This document shows positions 1 through 10,974 of a stretch of DNA of 64,000 nucleotides, piece after piece. The stretch covers positions 1 to 64,000 of the forward strand of contig JADANN010000405.1 in assembly GCA_018806985.1 (NCBI GenBank), in the 5' to 3' direction. Source of the DNA: Angiostrongylus vasorum. Its lineage: Eukaryota; Nematoda; Chromadorea; Rhabditida; Metastrongylidae. The number at the start of each line of letters is the position of its first letter. Positions within the stretch are counted from its first letter, which is position 1. Under the pieces are notes generated by a model, which worked only from the letters and a program-made list of their open reading frames with translations, was not told the origin of the DNA and did no database searches. Both the position numbers and the translations under genes were made by a program.

Positions 1-167
1 GGGATTGTTCTGGAATTTAAACGGTACAACAACACATTGCTGGAATGAGAAACTCTGATCTTTGAAATCTATCACATTTTCGAGATCCGGGAGAATGTAG
101 ATTGATAGCTACTCTGAAAGGATGGAGGACTTGCCTTGTGTAAAGGAGGATTAAACGAACTACGACA

Positions 168-188
168 TGTGTGTGTGTGTGTGTGTGT
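168..188. repeat. (TG)n microsatellite
   Basis: About ten uninterrupted TG units. The rest of 1-630 shows no recognisable gene or repeat; the open frames there are short and lack splice or family signals. Confidence 0.95.
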
Positions 189-632
189 TTTACGGAGCAT
201 CTCTAGCATCGAGCAGCCACTCATATCAACAGCGAATGTCAATCATTAAATTGCCATAGTGGCTCTCGACAAAGTCTCCAGTAGTCCCTGTCCTATGAAG
301 GAGCTCCCTTGGCGCCACCCACTCTTGTCATAAGGCTATTCATTTCTGCACTCTTAGTATAGGGTTACTCAGTGGCAATTCCAGGTGATCTTCCATGAAG
401 ATCGGTCAAACTCAGCTGCAGTTCGCCGGAGTCTAGGAAACTGACATGAGCTCTTTTTTTTCTTGGAATGACTCCCGATGCGCTGTCGCGTGCACCATTC
501 AGTCGACTCAGTTGTAAATTTCTCACCGAGTCAATGTGTCGGATAGAACCTGCACACATGCATGCATACCCACTCGCACATGTGTGAGTAAAGTTAGTTG
601 CATACGAAAGATTGTAGACAGTGCTATACAAC

Positions 633-870
633 AGGCACCTCTAGCGCAGTAGCAAGGGGAGCTTGGCAGCACACACGTCGTCGTTTGTGGTTCGATCCCG
701 TCTCGTGGGCTCACCAAGCCATTCATATCTCCATGTGGTTGGGAAATTGGTGCCAGACTCTCGTGGAGAGTAGCAGTAGTGCCATGATACACTGCAGAGC
801 CAACGAAAGTCTTTGTTCAAGCGACGTGTGCATTCATTCACCTGTAACGGTGCTTAATAAAGTCGAATAC
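633..870 (+). mobile_element. tRNA-derived SINE copy S1
   Basis: A tRNA-like head carries an A-box-like TAGCGCAGTAGCAAGG at 642-657 and a near-consensus B box GGTTCGATCCC at 689-699. The body that follows (CACCAAGCC, then a segment ending in AGAGTAGCAG) resembles the bodies of the copies at 2320-2560 and 16905-17160. The head is too irregular to fold as a working tRNA. Pol III promoter plus shared non-tRNA body is the classic SINE layout. Confidence 0.7.
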
Positions 871-1125
871 AATGCAAAACAAAATTAATTAAACACGAAA
901 TTCTGAAGATACTTAGTTTAACTGAAAGGAGAACTTCGAGAATGAAAATTCCGTTCAAAAGAAAATTGACCGAGAACAGGCCAATAAAAAGCGTAGGGAT
1001 GTGGTCAGAGAGCGAACGAGTGGTTGTGAAATGCATAACGGCACAAGATTTTGTGTTAAATATTTCGGAGAAAAAGCCTCTTACTGAATGAATCAAGTCG
1101 ATGACACAACTATGAATTCGTTCAC

Positions 1126-1264
1126 CTACAACTCCGCTGGCAGAGGTCTGTTTCGGTGATAATTTGACGAAGCAGTCATGGAGTGACAAATTGTGGCGAA
1201 TTGAGTTTTGCCAACCCCATTGATCTGGTCGATGACGATAATAAGGATGCAATAGTCGGATTAC
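1126..1264 (-). CDS. Forkhead-domain exon (partial FOX transcription factor)
   Basis: Translating the minus strand gives HPYYRHRPDQWGWQ followed by NSIRHNLSLHDCFVKL and SASGVVG, the helix 3 recognition region and start of the wing of a forkhead DNA-binding domain (family consensus PYYR...W.NSIRHNLSLN.CFVKV). The exon is bounded by an acceptor (GTTTAG before 1264) and a donor (GTAG/GTGAAC at 1125) and is 139 nt, ending in phase 1. The next expected residues (HFW...) were not found downstream, nor was the N-terminal half of the domain upstream, so either the introns are long or this is an orphan exon. FOX proteins are nuclear transcription factors; which paralogue this is cannot be told. The core residues that contact DNA (N, R, H of NSIRHN) are intact. 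Confidence 0.75.
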
Positions 1265-1790
1265 CTAAACATATCCAGCTACACAAACGCACGTTTTACA
1301 GGAAAAAGGTCTTGTTTCTGGACTTCTAATCTGATCGTCTACACAACATCTAATGAAGACATGGATCTGGAGTATTTTAAGGAATCATCGATTAATCATC
1401 GATGAATGCTTTATCCTTTAACCCTTCTGCAGAGCACACGCAAGAATGCCAAGCTCTTGAATTCGGCTATTCATTCCGTGGCACATATGTCGTTGTCTTT
1501 AGTCCGTTTTTGTCTTCTTATTTAACAATAAATGGCGCGTAATACAGGCCTCATTTCAAACGGATAGAGGTAGTTCATCTGTGATCCTTTAGATCCCGGA
1601 AAAAAATTGGACCCAAATGCAATCATCGTCGTTTCGCTCTGGTGTTAAGCGCCTATTACTATTTGATGTCATACGGGTCATTGTGTCTACTAGTAGAAGC
1701 GGTTCTTATTTTCTACCTCCTTCCTTTCGTTCACTTGATTCCACGCCAAGGTGCTTTACATATCATAAATTGGATGAGACTCTGAACATA
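1265..1790. other. No recognisable gene
   Basis: Non-repetitive as far as I can see. I searched the minus strand here for the missing first half of the forkhead domain and did not find it. Confidence 0.5.
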
Positions 1791-1792
1791 AT

Positions 1793-1917
1793 GTTAACCT
1801 TTTATTTGCTGCCTAGTACAGTTTTTCACGGCACGATATTGTGTGGAATACAACCATAATGATGCTGAGAAAAAAAAATTAAAAAACTGTGGTAGGCAAC
1901 AAATAAAAAACCTAACA
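1793..1917. repeat. Short inverted repeat (hairpin)
   Basis: 1793-1822 (GTTAACCTTTTATTTGCTGC...) is matched in reverse complement by 1883-1917 (...GGCAACAAATAAAAAACC). The same arm sequence recurs near 42235 and 60195, beside copies of the S5 repeat, so this is probably the outer end of that repeat in fold-back form. Confidence 0.6.
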
Positions 1918-1929
1918 TTGTGATTTTAA

Positions 1930-2200
1930 GTACAGCCTCAGCTTAACTGGATTCCATGCCGATTTGGGTTCTCCAGATCAATCCCGTTGACGGATGATTG
2001 GTGATGGCACTGATCGATAGAACTAGCCAACAGACAGGCGAAACGAAGGACCTGCATAGTGTGTTGGTGAACGCGTTAGCCCCCTGAAAGGGTAACAGCG
2101 TTCGTTTCCCACCGCAGATACCAGCGATCCGGAGTTCTGCAAATATCTCAGGATCATTACGGTTATAGTCCAGTTGTTACTTGCAGTTATTACACACTCC
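1930..2200 (+). mobile_element. S5 repeat (tRNA-like SINE family 2)
   Basis: Contains GATAGAA...GCGAAACGAAGGACC, a tRNA-like core with AACGCGTTAGC and a B-box-like GCGTTCGTTTCCC, then TGCAAATATCTCAGG. The same order occurs at 17330-17560, 18060-18290, 59520-59740 and in reverse at 42230-42360 and 60210-60440. Probably a pol III-derived SINE; the A box is poor. Confidence 0.55.
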
Positions 2201-2319
2201 ATCAAAGATTGATCGTTTTGGTACGGAATGGAAAAAGCAATGGTTTCTTGGTTGAAAATGGAACATTCCATGCCCTACGTCATCCCCTGTGCAGTTTTTC
2301 CGTCCCTAACATCACACAC

Positions 2320-2560
2320 TAAGGGCGCGTGTAGCGCAGTGGTCGGAGACGCCCTGCAACACACACGTGGAATTGATCTCTGCGCCTACAGTCCACCATG
2401 CCTTCTATCACTCCAGGGTTGGCATATTGGGACTAGACTTGTCTGGGGGAATAGCAGCACTGGATCGATAGATCGGCAGGCCACCGCGAGTCACTGTAAA
2501 GGCCGGATATGTATGGAAGCAAACGTGTGCTGGTACATCTTGCAACAGTTCCCAGGATCG
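2320..2560 (+). mobile_element. tRNA-derived SINE copy S2
   Basis: A-box-like TAGCGCAGTGGTCGGAG at 2334-2350, degraded B box around 2371-2382, then a body with CTAGACTTGTCTGGGGG and GGCCGGATATG shared with S1 and the 16905 and 60750 copies. The GGCCGGATATG block is the best diagnostic of this family in the window. Confidence 0.7.
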
Positions 2561-2674
2561 AGTTTTTTTTAACCTCGGCATAGGAATATGAATGCGACGT
2601 TTTCTTGTTTAGCAATCGCGAGGTTTTTTATACAGCATACATTTACTTGCATAGAAAACACAATACAATACAAC

Positions 2675-2719
2675 AGTAGCTGACGTTTCGGCACTATCGC
2701 CTTCTTCAAAGCCTGCAAG
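2675..2719 (-). ncRNA. Degenerate hammerhead-like motif
   Basis: Minus strand: GGCT, TTGAAGA (core C3 changed to T), stem GGCG/GCC-type, GAAAC, GTC, AGC. It lies in a repeat block (about 2600-2870) shared with 10690-10850. The core substitution should abolish cleavage, so this is a relic. Confidence 0.45.
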
Positions 2720-2869
2720 GGTATACTGATATACAATTTATTAGGCCAAACGCTTCAATAACACTTACAAAAAGACGAAAAACTATGGAAATTACATTAC
2801 CAACAGCTTCTCGAAACACTCACCGCTTTTTTTCATGACTTCCAATGAGGTAGGAGAAGAAAAAAAATC

Positions 2870-3220
2870 TTCGTGATGAGAACGCGAAAGAAAAGCCCTT
2901 CCATTTTCTGTCTGTCTAGATATAATGGTTGAATAAGCGGTCTTAAATAACTCCGTCTTAGTATCATGCCCATAAGGTCAACATAGCATGGCAGGAAACC
3001 AGGCTAAAATTTCGGGAAAACCAAGTCCTAATTAGGATCAGGTATGAACCGAGGACTACCAACATGATGAACGACTTATCATCAGAGTTGAGCAGAAGTA
3101 AACCAGCGACATGGGGAGCGAAAGCTCATCAGGCATCATTAAACTGAACACAGCGCTAAAGAATACAACTCACCGATACTGGGTAGATCGAGATCATTTA
3201 AGAAGGTACTGAGATAACAA
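2870..3220 (+). mobile_element. RTE family A fragment (A6)
   Basis: Near-parallel to 18780-19060: it shares the block starting CGTGATGAGAACGCGAAAG, then TAACTCCGTCTTAGTATCATG, then the reading NMMNDLSSELSRSKPATWG, which corresponds to the C-terminal region of the family A reverse transcriptase. It decays after about 3120. Non-functional. Confidence 0.65.
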
Positions 3221-4440
3221 AGCGGTTCAAGGGAACAAGGTTCAAATTATTAATTGAACAGCTACGAATTGAATAACATTTCTAGCACCTGACATCTTGA
3301 GGTGTGTTCTTACCTCGATTTTCAACCCTGAACGTGACGGTCGCTTGTACTTGTGATGGAACTCTTTGCGCTCTTTGCGAATGGTATTATCATCATAATT
3401 GTTCGGTTGAATGACCTGGAAACCAAGTCTCAGCATGCTCGACAAATGGTAAGGATCAAAATAACAAATGAAAACGTTAGAAAACGTTTGACTGGAGGAA
3501 GTCGTGCGTACAGAATTAAGCGTGTCAATGTTCTTGAAGACGAAGGCATGACTACGGAAATGACATGAACTCTAATTTCGTCGTCGAATTCTGCGAAGAC
3601 ACAACTTTTTTTCACTTATGCGAAATCAACAAGTTAAACCACTAACTGTTTTGCAATAGTACGAACCTGGTCAAAATGGCTCAGCATTATGGAATCTAGT
3701 AATAAACGCGGCTCACAAGTAGAAGTACTGAAGAGTTCCCGTGCCGAATGCCCTAAAATTTCCTAGTTCAACAGCTCCACACACTAACAAATGGATGCTT
3801 TTGAAAACAAAATCGAAATCGAAATTCAAATGCTTTCCTTCAAATCAGCCATGAAGATCAATGCTCAACAACACTTTCATTCGTTCCATTCGTAAGCTCG
3901 AGTCCCGCATGTTTCTTTAGTGATTGTAGTAGCAGTTTAAGTAGGAAAATAAACGTTTCGATTAGTGTCGCACAACTACACGTATCTTAGAAATAATGCG
4001 GTGCCATCAAGGACAAATGAGCATTTGGAATAGAAGAGTGAATCATTATTCATAACAATCGCGAACACACCTCAAACAGAACCGAAACGGACCATCCGAA
4101 TCTATGAATTCCATGAGATGAAGAAACTTTCGTGGGAATCTTATGAACAGCTTTGCCACGTACGTTAGTCGAGTGGTTAAACACTTTCTAAATTTCAAAA
4201 GAAGAAACCGTCAGTCCACCACTGTTCACCTCTCAACATCACAAAATTATATGGGAACTATTTCCTACTAGGATTGATGGACGATGAACAACAAACGTCA
4301 TGACAAATCACGTGGTTCGCTCACGACACACCTCATACACTGACATGTCGACGGGATGATGAGTATTTCTAGTTTTCGTTGAGAAAATAGGGCCCTTCTG
4401 GAGAATAAAACGCGTTTCTTTTTCAAACAAATCAGTAACT
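3221..4440. other. No recognisable gene
   Basis: The open frame at 3353-3568 (71 codons, plus) is the longest here. I could not match it to any family and it has no convincing splice context. The rest looks like unique non-coding DNA. Confidence 0.4.
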
Positions 4441-4695
4441 AGCACGGTTGAGTAGCAGAAAGTAACTGGTTGTGAGGGCCCCAGCATAATCTCAGTTTTT
4501 CGGAGACTTGCTGGTTAAGCCATTGTGGTTCATGGAATGCCGAGGTCAGCCTAGCCACAGCCTGACCCAGGTCCTCACCGCCACAGGCAGTCGCAGCCCT
4601 TGTGAATCAGAGGAGTATTTGCCGGAATGCGACTTTTATACCAAGACGGTGGTGGATTCTGGTATTGGTCCTAGCTAGGCAGCAACCGATGAGAA
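4440..4695 (+). repeat. Dispersed repeat (copy of 21640-21925)
   Basis: Both copies read GGTTGTG.GGGCCCCAGCATAA, then CTGCTGGTTAAGCC-like, CGAGGTCAGCCT, TCACCGCCACAGG and GACGGTGGTGGA in the same order. A third, shorter piece lies at 47420-47490. No coding capacity seen; origin unknown. Confidence 0.7.
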
Positions 4696-5388
4696 GCAGA
4701 AAGTACCTAATCTGAGCATGCTCATTGTACAGTAACGATAACAATGGGTTCGCAAGTCGTGATGTAACATGGATAGAGAGCTTGACATCAACGAATTCAA
4801 GAGTCTGATAAAGTATGTCACGCTTGAGGAGAGCAAGGAGTGGGCTTTAGATCCCTTTTTTTCTTCATGAGGAATTCAAATAAATTTCACTACTGCGTGT
4901 GCAGAAGTCTCGTTTGGCTCTTTGCCTACCTTTCAACATTGTCGGCATAACGATAGGATGTTTTACTGTGGACTACTTGTGTTGCCTGCCATTATATCTC
5001 CAGAGTTCTTGGTATTATTTGTCACACAGTACGACTTCAGTAGGTACTCAGGTGTTCATTAAACAATTGCCACCATCGGCCGGTTAGTAGTGTTGCAGTT
5101 GTTTTTTCTTTCTGTTGTGAAAGCTTTTCCCTTGTTGAAGTGTTCAAAGAAACCTAATCGTTTGTTCCAAGCAATGATGATTCTCCATGAACTTGTACTG
5201 AAATGTAACGAAAAGGCTCAGATAAACCAACTTTTATGTTGTCCTGTTCTTAAATTTGACAATAAATTCAGAACATACTGTACTTCGGAGTATGTCGTTA
5301 GAAGATCTAAACACCGGATAAAATGCATATTTTTCGCAGAAGTTATTTTTCATGGTCGATAGCTTTATACGCGAATAAAATTCCATCC

Positions 5389-5544
5389 ATGGATATTATC
5401 CGTAAATATTTCAGTGTTCGGCAAGTTTTTCCAGTCAGATATCTTAACACTCTCTCTACACGGGCAGCTCGCCGCAATTCTCGCTTGTTAGAAAACCCTT
5501 TTAGTACGTCTGCTCGTCTTCGAATCTTCGACCCCACCGGTCAG
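5389..5544 (+). CDS. Candidate first exon with mitochondrial-type leader
   Basis: A 52-codon stretch starts MDIIRKYFSVRQVFPVRY and continues with an arginine- and serine-rich, almost acid-free segment (TRAARRNSR), typical of a mitochondrial targeting peptide. It ends CAG/GTGATA, a good donor in phase 0. A TTTTTCGCAG acceptor lies about 50 nt upstream and could be cis or spliced-leader. No following exon was recognised, so the protein cannot be named. The alternative is a chance open frame. Confidence 0.3.
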
Positions 5545-6039
5545 GTGATAATACGCCACTCCAATGGAATGTGATCATTGAAAACCGCTCCAGTATTCAC
5601 GTAGAGAGAGACAACTTCGAGCCTCTACTGTAAGGTATGCATCGATTGCTAATTGATTCTCATGCTTCCGTATTGCGCTCCGGTCCCTTCTTTTGTCTTG
5701 CAACACTTCTGCTAAACATAATTAGGGACTTATGGTGCAGTACTCTGTGCATGGTTGCGTACCCTCATATTTGACACGGGCTTAACTTCCCGTAAGATAT
5801 ATACTACTTTTTTGTAGTAAACTTTAAAACAGTGGAATGACTGAGTTGTTAAGCCCTTGCTGGAATATCGTGTTTTAAACAGCAAACTTTTCAAAAACGA
5901 AGAGTGATTGAATAAAAAAGCGATCTGCAGAAGAGGCAAGGTTAAATTCTTTCAGCTCTTTTTCTGTAATTTCCAATTGCTTAGACTTGTTTTTTTTTCA
6001 AATTTCTGAGTCGCATCAATGAAGCCCACAAATTCTATC
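5545..6039. other. No recognisable gene
   Basis: AT-rich; no family match seen on either strand. Confidence 0.4.
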
Positions 6040-6400
6040 ACAGTGGGATCTCAATAAACTAAGAGGGTGACATTTTTTATTGTTGCATTTATAGAGCTAC
6101 TGCAGTATTAAGCTCATGAGAAACCAGTGTGCTGGCCACATGTCCTCAGTCATCCGCAATCAGAAGGCAGGCATATATTGCCTGCCAGTACGACTTTGTA
6201 GCCTTCTCAGCGCAATTCAGAGATAAGTCATCCTATTTGCTTGTGCACAACCCCACTGGGTAGGGCCGCTCGTCGTTAGGATTCGAGTCTTCGTAGTCAA
6301 GTCAAGTCACATATGATAGAATGGAGCACCAATTGAATGAAGTGACCACGTATGAGACATTACAGCAGTGCAGTGTCTGTTCTGTAAATCTGTTTCACAA
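6040..6400 (+). repeat. Dispersed repeat G, copy 1
   Basis: Shares order and wording with 46790-47150 and 48095-48390: GCTACTGC.G.ATTAA near the left end, GACTT.GTAGCCTTCTC, AAAGATAAGTCA.CCTATTTG, and TTGAATGAAGTGA.CACGTATGA at the right. No open frame is conserved among the three. Probably a short non-autonomous element. Confidence 0.7.
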
Positions 6401-6659
6401 CTTTATCTAACGCTACCACCAACAATTACCCGTCGATCTGGATAGAGGGTGCAATTTGCGAATAACATTCCCAAGACTTCTTTTTTCAAATCGGCGTATT
6501 ATCCACCTTACTGTCAGGATCGTCTTGTAATGCGACAAGTCGACATGACGCTGAGACATTTTTAACCTCGGCCGCAAGTGAAAGTTTAATAAAGGATAAA
6601 GAATAAAGCAGCTGGCATTGAACAATCTGTGAGGGATTCACCATTCATTCGACTTTACA

Positions 6660-6885
6660 AGCATGTTGAAGGGTAAATGAATGCATATCCGGCTTATATA
6701 ATTACTCGCAATAGCTTTACAATGTACATTTCTGTGTTGCTATCCTCCCAGACAAGTCGGGACACTAATTAGCCGGCCCTGGAAGGATGGAGAGGTTCGT
6801 CAGCTTGAATCACGGGAACGAACCAGGGACCACGTGTGTATCTGAGGAGACCCTCCAACCACTGCGTTGCATCTATCGACGAAAA
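6660..6885 (-). mobile_element. tRNA-like SINE segment in the B1 tail
   Basis: Minus strand: GCAACGCAGTGGTTGGAGG (A-box-like), CCCTGGTTCGTTCC (B-box-like), then GACTTGTCTGGGAGGATAGC and GCCGGATATGC. It matches 16905-17160 and 60620-60880 and sits at the same place after the family B C-terminal region. Confidence 0.65.
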
Positions 6886-7589
6886 AAAAATAGTTCTATG
6901 TACGCTATTGTTGCAAGAAAAATGAAAAGCTGGTTGAACACTTGGATGCTTAGACGGTCGTTCACACGAGTTGGGCAGATGCCAGCATATTTTCCATTCG
7001 TTTCCTTGCAGTCATCGTCCATAATAGTGGTTTGATTAGAGCACGGTGGTGGTCGCGACTCTCATACTGTGATCTGGGAAACAACTGCAGTTGTGGGTAC
7101 AACTGATTGACTTTAGTTACGAACATGTGAACTGAACATGTAGGTGGTCATCCTATGTATGGGTCGTCCGCATGCTCTTGGAGTCCACTCTAAATTTCTT
7201 TTCTTCTATCTGTCGTCTGTTTTTCCGATTGTATGACCCGCCCATCTATGTTTTGTTGTCGATATGAGTTCTTTTGGGTCCCGAAGATAAGGCAAATTTC
7301 GAAGACCAGATCTTCGTAATCCAGCTAGATGTTGTGTTTACCGGCTAAATTCCAGAATTCATTGTTCAGAAAACAAATATGGGTAATACGCGAAATTTTT
7401 GACGTAATTGAAGTATCACCTCACGTCTCTGCAGCTTAACAGAGCGCTGCGAGAACCGCTGTATCAAAAAAGTGAGTGCTAATTTTTAGGTCCTTCAGTT
7501 GTAGCTTCGTCGAGAGGCCCGAATGTGGTCCAAGCTACTCTCCTTCTTCTGTCTAATTATTCCTTTATGTTAATCTCCATATTTAGTAG

Positions 7590-8385
7590 ACGTCAAAGTA
7601 CACGTATGAAGTAGTCTGTGAAATCACAGAACCACATAGTTCGATTTCATCGCCTTTGCACCCTGAGTTATTCATGAACTGGGTCTGGTTGCTATTTATG
7701 CTTGATCCGTCTTTTATTCCTGCTTCGTTGAGCTCATTGATCATCATCTCTGCTTCACTGGTGCTTCTTGACAAGGTGACGGTGTTTTCAGCAAGACGAA
7801 GAATTGGTAGAAATTTCTCGTCAATACCTAGGCCTTTCTCTTGGTAATCCAGTGACTTCGTTATACACTGCAAAGCGGCAGTAAACAACTTTAGTGACGT
7901 GCTGTAGCTTTGTCGAACCCATTTTCTTATGGCAATAGGTTAATGGGAAAGGTGTACTTTCGTGGTCCAATTCCGATAACAGTCTGCTAGCGTTAGCATT
8001 CAAAACGGGTCCACTCTTTGGTCAACGAGCTCTGATTGGATTGCATTCGTTTCGGCGGTGTTGAACGCATTCTCCTAGCCGGTTAAGTTGTTGGGGACAA
8101 GGGAGAAATAGTACTCCCGACAGAATTCTCCGACACTGCACACGATTTGGATATGGTCTTCATAACAAAATAACCATCGAAGCTTTGCTTGCTCAAATGG
8201 TTGTGCCCCCAACCCTGATGTGCACTAGGATAATCTCGTTGAAGGGCTTACAGAGCACACTCAAAAAGCACATCGGACAGTAGCTACGAAGATCTCTTTG
8301 CTAACCTTTCTTGGGCAAAATGACCGTAGCCACATTCTCCGTCGGTCCATGGGGCACAACGACTTGAGTGAGCAAGACTCCGATG
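7590..8385 (-). pseudogene. B1 reverse transcriptase domain, degraded
   Basis: Frames on the minus strand give KLFTAALQCITKSLDYQEKG, then LRLAENTVTLSRSTSEAEMM and INELNEAG, the palm and following blocks of a LINE-type RT. Upstream pieces read VILPKKG and CFLSVLCKPFNEIIL, the earlier RT blocks, but in shifting frames. The two catalytic aspartates of FADD are replaced (AEN). Confidence 0.8.
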
Positions 8386-8394
8386 GGGATGTAT

Positions 8395-8690
8395 TTGCCG
8401 TGTAGTGGTCATAGAAGCTTGTCGAGAATACCATCTGAGTCTGTTTCTGACTTCTGTCGATTATGAAGAACGTTCGACAGCGTCAAAACGAACGCAATCC
8501 TATCAACGGTCGTCGTTTCGGCGTCAAGGAGTGGGCCGTTCTACATATGAACCCTTTCCGGCCGTTATACGAACTGCACTACGAAATTACAGCTTTTCCA
8601 TCGACCTCTTACCATACCCGAAGAAAAAGAGGTTCGAAAAGGGGAAATTGGAATGGCGTGTTGTATAGGTTGCGTGCTAGAACCACATGT
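8395..8690 (+). pseudogene. Inverted RT segment inside B1
   Basis: Plus strand gives VIEACREYHLSLFLTSVDYE and, after a frameshift, RNYSFSIDLLPYP. This is the RT block around the first catalytic aspartate (VDYEKAFDSV in the family), but it lies opposite in direction to the surrounding element. The equivalent direct-orientation block is also present in the main RT, so the inverted piece is extra. B2 (15085-15365) and B3 (62385-62690) carry the same insert. Confidence 0.8.
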
Positions 8691-8959
8691 ACATTACGAT
8701 TTCCCGCTCTAAAAAAAGTCGGCGGTGATATTGTTGTGTTCTGGAGTTTTGTCGTTCTTCTCGTGCTATCACAACCCGACATCAGAGAAAAGAATTGTAG
8801 GTGGTTGTTCTCCAGCGGGGATTTTAAGGCCTGGAAGGGAAACTGTGCAGAGGAAAAGGTTGGCGTAGGATGCTGTAATTATCAACTCCACGTTATGAAA
8901 GAATGTTTGATGGCCCATGCCTCGTTCATCAAGGCTTACAACGGAACATTAGACTCGCA

Positions 8960-9760
8960 AACGACTTTTAATCCCTTCGACAAGCAGCTCGTAGTCTTCG
9001 GTCGGGCTTTTCCTTGACCTACGAGTCACAGTTGGATAGGATTTCTTCCACAGAATTTCCGTCATATGAAATATGAAGTCTGACTACTTTTCGATCGATG
9101 AAATGAATTCTTTTTGCATTCTAAGGCTGGACCGAATCTGCGCGCGAAGAAGGCGATGATAGGACCGAGCAAGGGAAGGGATTGATTACACGGCTACCAA
9201 AACACATAGAAGGCACCATCCACTGCTTGGGAGAAGACAGCAGATTTTCGCATGACTTGTGCCGTTGTGAAAATCCCATGTCCAGCGGCAGGCTTCTTTT
9301 CTCCTGGAAGAACGAGCTTCCATGTAGGAGACGTGCTGCAGACAGGAGTCCTGCGGGAGGGTTAACATTCCCATTTCTTTCTCCTAATCCAAAATTTCCG
9401 ATCCTGTATTCGCTGTCGTTGGCCTTTCCTATTCTGGCGTTGAACTCTCCGACAATCAATTTATGATATGCTTCATCATAGCGGATAACTTCCTCCAACT
9501 GATAGTAGAATGCATCTAATTTGTACTCGTCAGCTGCATCGGTCGGTGAGTGGCAGTTGATGATTGTGGCCTTCCTATGACGCGCCAGTTGTAGAGGGAG
9601 GACAGCCATTCGAGGGTAGAGGATCTCGAACGACTTGACGAGATGGACAATGGACGACGAAGCACACGCCGCCGAAATCTCGAGACGGAACCTTCTCTCG
9701 TGAATGACAAGGGTGACCTTGTTTAGTCTGCGTGTAGGCCTTCCTGTTTGCTGTTAATTG
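8960..9760 (-). pseudogene. B1 endonuclease domain (APE-type), degraded
   Basis: Minus-strand frame 9609-9121 contains IINCHSPTDAADE, then VGEFNARIG (family GDFNA, with D changed to E) and SSFFQEKRS. These are the core blocks of the exonuclease-endonuclease-phosphatase fold used by RTE elements to nick target DNA. The N-terminal part (ANGYIRLLNK-type block) is shifted out of frame upstream. Confidence 0.8.
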
Positions 9761-10692
9761 CAGTGCGATTACATGAAATTTTATGCGATTTGCGGTTTCG
9801 AGGACGAGATGAAAATCGCGGGTTTGTTGTGTGTGGCACTACAAGTACAGACGAAGAAGCAATCTCCATGGCGTCTCGCGCGTGTGTTTGTCACATTCGG
9901 TGGTTCCAGTGACGTCTGGCAAAACCCAAGATTATGTGGCTTTTAACAGATCGTCTCACCGTCCGATTTCATAGACAGGAGCACCCAGTGTGCGAGATAC
10001 TGAGGCTGCCCTATTGCTGGTTGAGCAGTTTTATCCTCCCTGGAGTCCTGAATTAATCTTGCAAGATGATTTTCAAGTCTGCAACACGATGCAAATCTGA
10101 GGGAAGTAATTTTCACACAACGACTTCTCGTCCGGTCTTCCTAGTAGTTGCTTCAAGCCTAATATTATAGTCAAAATCAGAAATTAAAGTAGGAATGAAA
10201 AAAAGGCTGGCCACTCAAGGACGACATAGGGGCGGAACCTTCCGAAAAATGAAAACAGAAACCAGAGCAGCACAGCGAAGATAAAAGAAATGTCTTGGAG
10301 AACGAGAAAGTCTTGTTTGATCTGTTGAAAATATAGGTAAAAACGGTATTTCACTTCAAAATTAGTGTAGGGAACCAGAAGAATCCAACAAAGGATTAGT
10401 ATGACCCTTAAGTTCTGCACAAATGCTAGAAACTGAAGTTTTCGTTGGTGACTGATTTATTCATTGAGGTTTATCAGTCTTTACAGAATAAATCACAGCT
10501 TTTTCATTTTTTTTCCTTATGCAACGAAATCGAAAGGAAATAAGCAAAGCAAAAAAATCGAAACCAATAAACAATAAGATTACAAATACTAGTCGTAAAG
10601 TAATTTGCTGGTAAATATTTTAAATTCTTCTTCAGCAATAAGAGGTTGTTATTCAGCACTCGGTCGCTTCCGTACACATAGAACGCTCAACA

Positions 10693-10737
10693 CACGGTAG
10701 CTGACGTTTCGGCAGAATCGCTTTCAGAGCCTGGAAA
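10693..10737 (-). ncRNA. Degenerate hammerhead-like motif
   Basis: Minus strand: CCAGGCT, CTGAAAG (a two-base loss within the core), GCC, GAAAC, GTC, AGC. Flanks pair as stem I. It marks a repeat block running to about 10850. Confidence 0.45.
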
Positions 10738-10872
10738 GCCACAGTAATACGTAGTTTACGAGGTCAGATACTCCAACGACACAAATAGGAAGATGAAAAT
10801 CTGAACGACAACCACACTGCAACGGCTTCTCGAAAAAGCCCACCGTTTTTTCGCCTGCCCTTTACCTTTTTC

Positions 10873-10911
10873 GAGAAACGTTTCGACGCCTTCGTCTTCA
10901 TTTGAGCCGAC
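10873..10911 (-). ncRNA. Hammerhead-like motif, GACG/CGTC stem subtype
   Basis: Minus strand: GGCTCAAATGA (core CTGATGA-like), A, GACG-AAGG-CGTC as stem II, GAAAC, GTT, TC. It is preceded about 30 nt upstream by GTGGACCATCGA, as in the other members of this subtype (30040, 44700, 46690). Confidence 0.45.
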
Positions 10912-10974
10912 AGTCCCCATCGATGGTCCACGGTCGTTCCCCTTCTCGATGTGGCGTCTTCGTCTCGCATCGAA

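Larger units (their letters stand above)
6420..10260 (-). mobile_element. RTE family B retroelement copy B1 (broken)
   Basis: Read on the minus strand this runs 5' region (10260-9760), endonuclease (9760-8960), a spacer, an inverted RT piece (on the plus strand at 8395-8690), RT (8385-7590), a C-terminal region (to about 7040), and a non-coding tail with a tRNA-like segment (7040-6420). The same order occurs in B2 (13290-17330) and B3 (59850-64000). Many stops and frameshifts interrupt it. The RT catalytic FADD box reads LAEN, so this copy cannot encode an active enzyme. RTE-type elements move by target-primed reverse transcription; this one is a fossil. Confidence 0.85.

Noticed and set aside
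365..1252. Overlapping open frames on both strands near the left edge
   Set aside because: Apart from the forkhead part they have no family features; several cross the SINE at 633-870.
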